Below, one piece after another: positions 1 to 5,761 of a DNA stretch of 5,976 nucleotides. Source of the DNA: an uncultured Chitinophaga sp. (GTDB lineage Bacteria; Bacteroidota; Bacteroidia; Chitinophagales; Chitinophagaceae). A program made the translations under genes and the position numbers. The stretch covers positions 1 through 5,976 of the forward strand of contig NZ_CALNBI010000006.1 of the NCBI RefSeq assembly GCF_937874145.1, written 5' to 3'. How positions within the stretch are numbered: position 1 is the stretch's first letter; every line of letters begins with the position of its first letter. The notes under the pieces were generated by a model, which saw only the letters and a list, made by a program, of their open reading frames with translations, ran no database searches and had not been told where the DNA came from.

Positions 1-2
1 AT

Positions 3-640
3 GGATACGCCGGGTCGGACTGCGGCGCCAGTGCCTGCAGCGCCATCGCGCTGCCGGGCTTTCCGTACCCCGGCAACCTTGTTCCCGAGCCGCAGTGGGG
101 CCCATTGGCCCTCGAAAGCACGCTGAACCAGAAACTGCAGCGCGCATTTGGCACCATGCGGTTCACGCTGACGGATCGGCTCAAGGCGGTGGTGGGAGTC
201 AACCACGCGCAATACAGCCGCGACGGAACGAGCTATGGCGTGGCCTCCGACCTTTCACGCAGCAAGACCAGCCCCTATGCCGGGCTGACGTTCGAGTTCA
301 CGCCCAGCGTGCTGGGCTACGTGAGCTACTCCGACCTGTATTTCCCGCAGAGCCAGGCCGATGCGAACGACCGCTATCTCGACCCGAGCAAGGGCACCAA
401 CTACGAGGCGGGCCTGAAAGCCGACTGGCTGGACAAGCGCCTGCTGACCTCGGTCGCGGTGTTCCAGGCCAAGCAGTCGGGCCTGGCCACGCCCACGGGC
501 ACCTATAACCAGAATGGCCAGGCGGTCTACGCGCCCGAAGACGTGAAGTCCACCGGCGTGGAGCTGGAAGCCGTGGGCCGGCTCAACAACCATATCGACC
601 TGACTGCCGGCTATACCACCCTGAAGCTGACCGGCCCGGA
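3..640 (+). pseudogene. TonB-dependent siderophore receptor, C-terminal barrel fragment (both ends missing)
   Basis: This stretch encodes part of the 22-strand outer-membrane barrel of a ferric-siderophore receptor of the FpvA/FhuE type. Recognisable segments, in order, are an extracellular-loop-like stretch with two nearby Cys (codons 21-23 and 36-38), the strand pattern LGYVSYSDLYFPQ, the family signature LDPSKGTNYEAGLKADW, and VKSTGVELEAVGRL followed by DLTAGYTTLKLTG. In intact receptors that last part is followed by several more strands and a C-terminal aromatic residue; here it runs instead into nitrite reductase. The plug domain and TonB box would lie left of the window. Lysine codons are mostly AAG, and the style is proteobacterial rather than Bacteroidota, which suggests a different source genome. 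Family identity is confident, the species of origin is not. It is best read as a gene fragment, not a functional domain of NirK. Confidence 0.8.
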
Positions 641-1694
641 TGGCGGCGCCGCCTCTTCCTTCGTGGCGCCGGGGCACGAAGTGGTGTTCTCCTTCAAGGT
701 GATCAACCCCGGTTTGTACGTGTACCACTGCGCCACCGCGCCCGTGGCCATGCACATCGCCAACGGCATGTACGGCCTCATCCTCGTGGAGCCGGAAGGC
801 GGCCTGCCGCCGGTAGACAAGGAGTACTACATCATGCAGGGCGATTTCTACACCAAAGGGAAGAACGGCCAGCCCGGCCTGCAGCCTTTCGATATGCAAA
901 AGGCGGTAGACGAGCACCCGGATTACGTGGTGTTCAACGGCAAGGTGGGCTCCCTCACGGGCGACAATGCCATCAGGGCCAACGTCGGTGAAACCGTGCG
1001 CCTCTTCGTGGGCAACGGCGGCCCCAACCTGGTATCCTCTTTCCATGTGATCGGTGAGATCTTCGACAATGTGCATGTGGAAGGCGGCGACCTCATCAAC
1101 AAAAACGTTCAAACCACCCTCGTGCCCGCCGGCGGCGCGGTCATCGTGGACTTTAAGGTCGAAGTGCCCGGCACGTTCGTGATCGTGGACCATGCGTTGA
1201 CGCGCACCTTCAACAAAGGATCGCTGGGCATGCTCACGGTAACCGGCGACGAGAACAAGCAGATCTATTCCGGCAAGCAAACCGAAGGGATCTACCAGCC
1301 CGAAGGCGGCACGATCCAAAAGATGCCCGGCGCAGCGGCGCCTCCTGCACCAAAAGCCGCCAACATCGAAGAACGTATCGCATTGGGCAAATCGGTTTAT
1401 GCCAAAACCTGCCTCGCCTGCCACCAGGACAATGGCGCCGGCATCGCCAACGCCTTCCCGCCGCTGGCCAAATCCGACTATCTCAACGAAGATGCCGGCA
1501 GGGCGATAGATGTGGTGCTGCACGGCAAGCAGGGCGAGATCACGGTGAACGGGCAAAAATACAACGGCGTAATGCCCGCGCAGGTACTGTCTGACGAGGA
1601 GATCGCCAACGTGCTGACCTACGTGTACGCCAGCTGGGGCAACAAGAAACAGGAAATCAAACCGGCCATGGTAGCCGCAAAACGGACACATTAA
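3..1694 (+). CDS. nirK: Copper nitrite reductase NirK with C-terminal cytochrome c; 5' part replaced by a TonB-receptor fragment
   Basis: NirK reduces nitrite to nitric oxide in the periplasm. The nitrite reductase portion begins near 640. It shows the YHC motif (type-2 Cu His at 726-728, type-1 Cu Cys at 729-731), the later type-1 ligands in MHIANGMYG (His 753-755, Met 768-770), the catalytic His in SSFHVIG (1044-1046) and the last type-2 Cu His in VDHAL (1191-1193). The wording resembles Neisseria AniA-type (class II) enzymes. The first cupredoxin half, with the remaining type-1 His, the catalytic Asp and the first type-2 His, is absent because the frame upstream is a siderophore-receptor barrel. 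As written, the protein could not form a complete copper site. After an Ala/Pro-rich linker (about 1324-1370) comes a class I cytochrome c domain with CLACH (1410-1424) and axial Met at 1572-1574, a plausible built-in electron donor. The frame is open to the left edge; the TTG at 105 is not a credible start. NirK identity is very sure; the gene's 5' end is not in this window. Confidence 0.9.
   Translation, partial: GYAGSDCGASACSAIALPGFPYPGNLVPEPQWGPLALESTLNQKLQRAFGTMRFTLTDRLKAVVGVNHAQYSRDGTSYGVASDLSRSKTSPYAGLTFEFTPSVLGYVSYSDLYFPQSQADANDRYLDPSKGTNYEAGLKADWLDKRLLTSVAVFQAKQSGLATPTGTYNQNGQAVYAPEDVKSTGVELEAVGRLNNHIDLTAGYTTLKLTGPDGGAASSFVAPGHEVVFSFKVINPGLYVYHCATAPVAMHIANGMYGLILVEPEGGLPPVDKEYYIMQGDFYTKGKNGQPGLQPFDMQKAVDEHPDYVVFNGKVGSLTGDNAIRANVGETVRLFVGNGGPNLVSSFHVIGEIFDNVHVEGGDLINKNVQTTLVPAGGAVIVDFKVEVPGTFVIVDHALTRTFNKGSLGMLTVTGDENKQIYSGKQTEGIYQPEGGTIQKMPGAAAPPAPKAANIEERIALGKSVYAKTCLACHQDNGAGIANAFPPLAKSDYLNEDAGRAIDVVLHGKQGEITVNGQKYNGVMPAQVLSDEEIANVLTYVYASWGNKKQEIKPAMVAAKRTH
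630..644 (+). other. Chimeric junction between TonB receptor and nirK
   Basis: The protein switches from barrel sequence (AGYTTLKLTG) to nitrite reductase sequence (FVAPGHEVVFSFK) within a few codons. The bases here encode TGPDG, a string that fits both families: receptors often have TGPDG after this strand, and NirK proteins often have TGPGGGA just before this cupredoxin strand. The join was therefore probably made through short shared sequence. The exact breakpoint cannot be fixed by eye; 620-665 is a safe bracket. Confidence 0.75.
1374..1679 (+). repeat. Cytochrome c domain, copy 1 (fused to NirK)
   Basis: This segment encodes 102 residues that align without gaps to the free cytochrome c encoded at 2733-3038; 71 of 102 residues are identical by hand count. 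Both copies keep the haem-binding CxACH, the AFPPLAKSDYLNED block, VLHGK and MPAQ with the axial Met. At DNA level the longest exact match I saw is 25 bases, 1447-1471 against 2806-2830. This is a diverged duplication, not a recent repeat. Confidence 0.9.
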
Positions 1695-1703
1695 CCTTAG
1701 CCT

Positions 1704-2555
1704 ATGAATCCTGGATGGCTCTCTGCCGCATGCCTGCTGGTGATTATGTCTGAATCCTGCAATAACCTGACAGTTCTGGATTCGGCTCCGAGTGTGTGGT
1801 CGGTTGCCGGCGATGCCGGCGGGGAGCCTTTCATGATTCCCATGAAAGATAACGTAGTGATGATGGAAGTGAAGGGAGGGAACTACACCCCGTTTTATGG
1901 CGGGAAGGATACCACCGTCAACGTCAACGATTTTAAAATGGACATCCACCCGGTCACCAACAGGCAATACCTGGCCTTCGTGCAGCGCAACCCGCAATGG
2001 CGGCGCTCGGCGGTGAAGCCGATATACGCCAACGGGAATTACCTCGCCGGGTGGGCCAACGATACCACCCCCGGGCCAGGCATGCACCCGGATGCTGCGG
2101 TGACCAACGTATCCTGGTTTGCGGCGAAAGCATATTGCAAAGCCACCGGGAAAAAGCTCCCTACCGTTGACCAGTGGGAATATGCCGCGATGGCGGATGC
2201 CAGTATGCCGGACGCCAGGAAGAATGCGGCCTACAACCAGCACATCCTCAGCTGGTACGAAAAACCGAATACCGCCGGCAACCCGGTTATGCAGGACAGC
2301 GCCAACTATTGGGGCCTGCACGACCTGCATGGCCTGGTGTGGGAATGGACGGAAGATTTTAACGAAGTAATGGTGTCGGGGGAATCGCGGAGAGATGTTT
2401 CGGGCGATGCCAATATGTTCTGCGGAAGCGGCAGCATCGGCGCCAGCGATCTCATGAATTACGCCGCGTTTATGCGGTTTGCCTTCAGGGGCAGCCTGAA
2501 AGCGAATTACTGCATCCGGAACCAGGGGTTCCGGTGCGTCAACACTGAAAATTAA
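1704..2555 (+). CDS. nirV: Formylglycine-generating-enzyme (SUMF1)-like protein, NirV type
   Basis: This 283-residue protein has the FGE-sulfatase fold signatures in order: HPVTNRQYLAFV (82-93), TNVSWFAAKAYC then GKKLPTVDQWEYAA (134-162), YWGLHDLHGLVWEWTED (202-218) and the terminal NQGFRC (273-278). Members lying next to nirK are called NirV; their role is not established. True formylglycine-generating enzymes use a redox Cys pair in a CxxxxC arrangement about 25-30 residues before GFRC. Here that region reads LMNYAAFMRFAFRG with no Cys, so sulfatase-activating chemistry is unlikely. Cys240, Cys270 and Cys278 remain. The N-terminus (LSAACLLVIMSESC) is hydrophobic and could be an export signal, but it lacks a positive n-region and a good lipobox. 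The start lies 9 bases after the nirK stop and the next gene begins 6 bases downstream, so co-transcription is likely. Family is sure; the name NirV rests on context. Confidence 0.8.
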   Translation: MNPGWLSAACLLVIMSESCNNLTVLDSAPSVWSVAGDAGGEPFMIPMKDNVVMMEVKGGNYTPFYGGKDTTVNVNDFKMDIHPVTNRQYLAFVQRNPQWRRSAVKPIYANGNYLAGWANDTTPGPGMHPDAAVTNVSWFAAKAYCKATGKKLPTVDQWEYAAMADASMPDARKNAAYNQHILSWYEKPNTAGNPVMQDSANYWGLHDLHGLVWEWTEDFNEVMVSGESRRDVSGDANMFCGSGSIGASDLMNYAAFMRFAFRGSLKANYCIRNQGFRCVNTEN

Positions 2556-2561
2556 CGAAAG

Positions 2562-3047
2562 ATGAAAAAGAAATATTTGTTGCTGGCCGCGCTGGGCGCA
2601 TTCCTTGCATCCTGCGGCGGCGTTGAACCGGAGGAAAACAAAGGCGACCTGACAGGCATCGCACAGAGAGACACGATGCCCGCTTCCGCGGAAGCGGCTC
2701 CTGAGCCCGCTGCACCAGAAACCGCGGAAGCCAGGATCGCCAATGGCAAAGCCATTTATACCAAAACCTGCCAGGCCTGCCACCAGGAAAACGGCGCCGG
2801 CATACCCAACGCCTTCCCGCCGCTGGCCAAGTCGGATTACCTGAACGAAGACGTGAACCGCGCCATACAGATCGTGCTGCACGGCAAAACAGGTGAGGTA
2901 ACCGTCAACGGCGTCACCTACAACAGTGCCATGCCCGCCCAAACGCTCAGCCACAAGGAAGTGGCCGACGTGCTGACCTACGTGTACAACAGCTGGGGCA
3001 ACACGGCGCAGGACGTGACGGTGGAGATGGTGGGCGCGGCTAAATAA
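2562..3047 (+). CDS. Lipoprotein cytochrome c, class I (paralogue of the NirK-fused domain)
   Basis: This 161-residue protein is a small electron carrier, most likely donating to NirK or linking it to the respiratory chain. It opens with MKKKYLLLAALGAFLASC, a lipoprotein signal with lipobox LASC and acylated Cys18, so it should be membrane-anchored. A flexible Ala/Pro/Glu-rich linker (about residues 39-56) precedes one cytochrome c domain: CQACH at 70-74 binds haem covalently, and Met124 in SAMPAQ is the likely sixth ligand. The domain is about 70% identical to the C-terminal domain of the upstream NirK, implying duplication within the locus or two states of one module, tethered and free. It starts 6 bases after the NirV-like gene. 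The 124-base gap that follows is the largest break between complete genes here, so this gene may end the first transcript. Specific electron partners are inferred. Confidence 0.92.
   Translation: MKKKYLLLAALGAFLASCGGVEPEENKGDLTGIAQRDTMPASAEAAPEPAAPETAEARIANGKAIYTKTCQACHQENGAGIPNAFPPLAKSDYLNEDVNRAIQIVLHGKTGEVTVNGVTYNSAMPAQTLSHKEVADVLTYVYNSWGNTAQDVTVEMVGAAK
2733..3038 (+). repeat. Cytochrome c domain, copy 2 (free lipoprotein)
   Basis: Partner of the segment at 1374-1679. Protein identity is about 70% with no gaps, and the longest exact DNA match seen is 25 bases (2806-2830). Substitutions cluster near the C-terminus and around the residue after the first haem Cys (Leu in the NirK copy, Gln here). 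Confidence 0.9.
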
Positions 3048-3171
3048 TGCATGCACATCCAGAACGGTAAAAGCAGTTTGTTTTTAGTCTCAATTGTTCT
3101 AACAAAGCAGCGGCTCCGGATATCTACGGGGGGGCCCGGTCCGGATGCCCGCTGCACTCAACTGGCACCAT
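3048..3171 (+). other. Intergenic region between cytochrome c and SCO genes
   Basis: This is the longest non-coding stretch between complete genes here. It is AT-richer in its first half (3067-3107) than the surrounding genes, as expected for a promoter. It contains an 8-base palindrome TGCATGCA directly after the stop (3048-3055), a run of seven G (3128-3134), and two direct copies of TCCGGAT (3115-3121 and 3140-3146). No convincing stem-loop terminator with a U tract was found after the cytochrome gene. Confidence 0.5.
3077..3107 (+). promoter_or_regulatory. Possible Bacteroidota-type promoter with overlapping palindrome
   Basis: The 124-base gap between the cytochrome c gene and the SCO gene contains TTTG (3077-3080), then 19 bases, then TAACAAAG (3100-3107). 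The Bacteroidota consensus is TTTG, about 19 bases, TAnnTTTG, so the first element and spacing fit but the second fits only in part. Overlapping it is a short palindrome, TTGTT-CT-AACAA (3094-3105). Its TTG/CAA half-sites recall FNR/DNR-family operators, but those normally leave 8 bases between TTG and CAA and here there are 6. The site would lie about 65 bases upstream of the SCO start. Suggestive only. Confidence 0.25.
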
Positions 3172-3666
3172 ATGAAAACGATATCCGTCCTGCTCGCCCT
3201 CGCTGCGATGCTCCCGGCATGCACCCGGCGGGCATCCCCCGCGCCACAGGAATCCGGTGAATCGATATTCCACCTTGCCTCGGAGTGGCGCACGGAGGAA
3301 GGCAACACCATCCGCCTGAAAGACCTGAAAGGCAAAACGCTGGTAGTGGTGATGATCTACACGACCTGCAGGGCCTCCTGCCCGCGGCTCGTGGCCGACA
3401 TGCTGGAGCAGCTGAAGGCTTTCGCCGTGGGGAAGGACATGGACGGGCAGGAGTGGACGTTTTTGCAGGGAAATGACGAATCCGTCCGCGAGCTCGCCAA
3501 TGTGCTGGCCGTGAAGTACAAGGAGATCTCGCCGATGGATTTCAGCCATTCCAATATCATCAGCGTCTTCAATCCCGCCGGCGACCTGATCCACCAGATG
3601 GAAGGCCTCGGCGTGAACAATAAAGAAACCCTATCCGCCATCACCCAATCCGCCGGACATGAATAA
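3172..3666 (+). CDS. SCO1/SenC/PrrC-family copper chaperone lipoprotein, apparently with an internal deletion
   Basis: SCO proteins are thioredoxin-fold copper carriers that load CuA or other copper sites; here NirK or a downstream nitric oxide or oxygen reductase is the likely client. The ATG at 3172 is preferred over the upstream ATG at 3145 because it gives a clean lipoprotein signal, MKTISVLLALAAMLPAC, with lipobox LPAC and Cys17. The copper ligands are all present: Cys66 and Cys70 in TTCRASCP, and His126 in DFSHSNI. The protein has 164 residues, short for the family. Between helix residues ADMLEQ (76-81) and LKAFA (82-86), relatives normally have about 30 more residues, including a strand and the conserved VSxDPExDTP segment; here they are missing with the frame intact. 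The stop overlaps the next gene's start by 8 bases, indicating translational coupling. Family is sure; whether the product folds is doubtful. Confidence 0.87.
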   Translation: MKTISVLLALAAMLPACTRRASPAPQESGESIFHLASEWRTEEGNTIRLKDLKGKTLVVVMIYTTCRASCPRLVADMLEQLKAFAVGKDMDGQEWTFLQGNDESVRELANVLAVKYKEISPMDFSHSNIISVFNPAGDLIHQMEGLGVNNKETLSAITQSAGHE

Positions 3667-4924
3667 ATTAACCATCCTATGCTGCTGCGCCCTGCTGCTG
3701 GCAGGCATCCCATCCCGCGGGCAACAAACCGACGTCAGCGCCGACCTCCGTTTCCGGTACGAATACCGCCACGGGTACGGCGCGCCGTTCCACGACACGC
3801 TGAAAGCCGCCAGCTTCATGACGCAGCGCACCCGCATTGTCATCGACCATACTTCATCGAAATTAAAACTGCGCATCGCGCCGCAGAACGTGCGGACCTG
3901 GGGAGACGTGGCCACCGGGGCCAGGACCGACGCCAACTTCCAGATGCACGAAGCCTGGGCGGAGCTGCTGTTCGCGAAGAACTGGTCCGTTAAAGCCGGC
4001 CGGCAGGAACTGAATTACGACGACGCGCGCATCCTCGGGAATGTGGACTGGACGATGCAGGCCCGCAGCCACGACGTGCTCCTGTTCAAATACACGCCTT
4101 CCAAAGCGCAGGCCCTGCATGCCGGCGCCGCCGTCAGCGCCCTGCGGGAATCCAACGCGCGGGAGCCTTACACCATTCCCCAGCAATACAAACACCTGCA
4201 ATTCGCATGGTACCACCGGCAGGGAGAGCACTTCAGCCTCAGCCTGCTCGCCCTGAACCAGGCTTTGCCTTACCTCGTATCACAAAAAGAAAAGCTCGCC
4301 TGGAACCAGACCTTCGGCACCCGCGCCACCTACGCACGCGAAGGCTGGAACACCGGCGTTTCCCTGTACGCGCAAACCGGCAAGCTGAACGGCAATAGCC
4401 TCTTCGCCTGGAATGCCGCCGGCAACGTCAGCTACCGCCTGGAAAGCGGCTGGGCGCCCGGCCTGGGGATGGAATTCCTTTCCGGGAAAGCAGGGAACGA
4501 CAGGGATGCGGGCTTCAAAAGCTTCACGCCCTGGTTCGGCACCAACCATAAATTCAACGGGTTTATGGACTACTTCTTCGTCGGCAACCACGCCAACTCC
4601 GTGGGGCTGACGGACCTGTACGCCCATCTCGCCTACGAAAAGCCCAGGTTCAAAGCCCGCATCACCCCGCACTATTTCGCCACGGCGGCGGGGCTGTACC
4701 GCAACGGACAAAAACTGGACAACTATCTCGGCACCGAAATCGACTGTACGTTCGGTTACCGGGTGATGGAATCCGTGTGGCTGAACGGCGGCTACTCGCA
4801 GATGCTGGCCACCGAAAGCATGGAAGCGCTGAAAGGCGGCAGCCGGCATGCCAACAACTGGTTTTTCCTGGAGTTGCAGGTCAACCCGAAACTTTTCTCC
4901 TTTAAGACAACGACCGGCAAATAA
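3659..4924 (+). CDS. Alginate-export-family outer-membrane beta-barrel protein
   Basis: This 421-residue protein begins with a Sec signal peptide (MNKLTILCCCALLLAGIPSRG, cleavage probably just before QQ) and continues as a barrel of alternating strands, for example LRFRYEYRHGYG (30-41) and the most telling block KAGRQELNYDD then GNVDWTMQARSHD (112-139), typical of the alginate-export domain family (Pfam Alginate_exp). Despite the family name, Bacteroidota members often lie beside respiratory or denitrification genes and there is no alginate gene here. A porin-like role in passing nitrite, nitrate or copper is possible but is inference. The C-terminus (LFSFKTTTGK) does not end on the aromatic residue usual for proteobacterial barrels. 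The start codon lies inside the end of the SCO gene, so the two are probably translated as a pair. The gene seems full length; 32 bases separate it from norQ. Confidence 0.8.
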   Translation: MNKLTILCCCALLLAGIPSRGQQTDVSADLRFRYEYRHGYGAPFHDTLKAASFMTQRTRIVIDHTSSKLKLRIAPQNVRTWGDVATGARTDANFQMHEAWAELLFAKNWSVKAGRQELNYDDARILGNVDWTMQARSHDVLLFKYTPSKAQALHAGAAVSALRESNAREPYTIPQQYKHLQFAWYHRQGEHFSLSLLALNQALPYLVSQKEKLAWNQTFGTRATYAREGWNTGVSLYAQTGKLNGNSLFAWNAAGNVSYRLESGWAPGLGMEFLSGKAGNDRDAGFKSFTPWFGTNHKFNGFMDYFFVGNHANSVGLTDLYAHLAYEKPRFKARITPHYFATAAGLYRNGQKLDNYLGTEIDCTFGYRVMESVWLNGGYSQMLATESMEALKGGSRHANNWFFLELQVNPKLFSFKTTTGK

Positions 4925-4956
4925 TCGTATCCGTTCACCCATCAAACCGGGCAAAC

Positions 4957-5760
4957 ATGATGAACAGCATAGCAGAAACATTGGGCAAAACGCGGCCCTT
5001 CTACCAGGAAACCGGTAAAGAGGAGGCGGTGTTCACCCATGCATTCCATAACCAGATACCCGTTTTATTAAAAGGCCCCACCGGCACGGGCAAATCCCGC
5101 TTTGTGGAATACATGGCGGCCGTGCTGGGGAGGCCGCTAATCACCGTATCCTGCCACGAAGAAACTTCCTCTACCGACCTCATCGGCCGCTACATCGTGA
5201 AAGGCGCGGAAACCGTGTGGATCGACGGGCCGCTGGTGTCCGCCGTAAAAACCGGCGCCATCCTCTACCTCGATGAAATGGCCGAAGCGCGGCCCGACGT
5301 GATCGTGGCCATCCACCCGCTCACCGACCACCGCCGCCAGCTCTACATCGACAAGCTGGGCGAAACCGTGTGCGCCGGGAGCGACTTCATGCTCGTGGCC
5401 TCCTTCAACCCGGGTTACCAGCGGGGCTATAAGGAACTGAAGCCCTCCACCCGCCAGCGCTTCGCGGGCATCTCGTTCCGGTACCCGGACGCGGACACGG
5501 AAAAGAACATCCTCATCCGCGAGACCGGTGTGGATGCCGACGTGGCCACCCGGCTGGTGAAGATCGGCGGCAAGATCCGCAACCTGCGGGAACTGGGATT
5601 GGCCGAAACGGCCTCCACGCGCCTGCTGGTAGACGCCGCGCGGCTGATCCGCAGCGGGCTGCCGAAAAGGCTCAGCGTGCGCACAGCTATTATTGAACCT
5701 TTAACCGACGACGACGAAACCATCGCCGCGCTGTGCGACGTCGCCGACCTCATGATATAA
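4957..5760 (+). CDS. norQ: MoxR/CbbQ-type AAA+ ATPase NorQ, nitric oxide reductase activation protein
   Basis: NorQ is a cytoplasmic AAA+ ATPase that works with the von Willebrand-domain protein NorD to mature nitric oxide reductase, probably by helping insert its non-haem iron. The 267-residue protein shows Walker A GPTGTGKS (40-47), the CHEETSSTDLIGRY block (66-79) typical of NorQ/CbbQ, Walker B AILYLDEMAEA (101-111, Asp106 and Glu107), sensor 1 ASFNPGYQ (148-155, Asn151) and arginine-finger candidates in STRQRF (164-169). The CbbQ C-terminal domain fills residues about 190-260. Length is normal for the family. Two ATGs stand in tandem (4957 and 4960) and either could be used; there is no clear ribosome binding site, as is common in Bacteroidota. 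Only one base separates the stop from the norD start. CbbQ paired with CbbO for Rubisco is the close alternative, but the nirK neighbourhood favours NorQ. Confidence 0.9.
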   Translation: MMNSIAETLGKTRPFYQETGKEEAVFTHAFHNQIPVLLKGPTGTGKSRFVEYMAAVLGRPLITVSCHEETSSTDLIGRYIVKGAETVWIDGPLVSAVKTGAILYLDEMAEARPDVIVAIHPLTDHRRQLYIDKLGETVCAGSDFMLVASFNPGYQRGYKELKPSTRQRFAGISFRYPDADTEKNILIRETGVDADVATRLVKIGGKIRNLRELGLAETASTRLLVDAARLIRSGLPKRLSVRTAIIEPLTDDDETIAALCDVADLMI

Positions 5761-5761
5761 C

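Noticed and set aside
105..107. TTG as the start codon of the first gene
   Set aside because: The same frame is open to the left edge and the upstream codons (for example GFPYPGNLVPEPQWG) continue the receptor loop, so the gene begins outside the window.
3..1694. A genuine three-part TonB-barrel/NirK/cytochrome c protein as a novel enzyme
   Set aside because: Both the barrel and the cupredoxin are cut in mid-domain at a string common to both families, which fits an artefact or recombination scar rather than a working fusion.
3048..3055. TGCATGCA as an NsrR-type operator
   Set aside because: It is only 8 bases, sits directly on the stop codon, and lacks the second AT-rich half expected of NsrR sites.
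255..3056. A 933-codon open frame on the minus strand
   Set aside because: It lies antisense to nirK, the NirV-like gene and the cytochrome c gene. Its composition is His/Val/Arg/Gly-rich with no family signature, and its two similar segments merely mirror the duplicated cytochrome c domain. Long antisense frames are expected in GC-rich genes with strong codon bias.
3128..3134. Run of seven G as a phase-variation tract
   Set aside because: It is short, lies outside any coding frame, and is not placed between recognisable promoter elements.
3145..3171. ATG at 3145 as the SCO start
   Set aside because: It would add MPAALNWHH before an otherwise perfect lipoprotein signal peptide; the ATG at 3172 is the better start.
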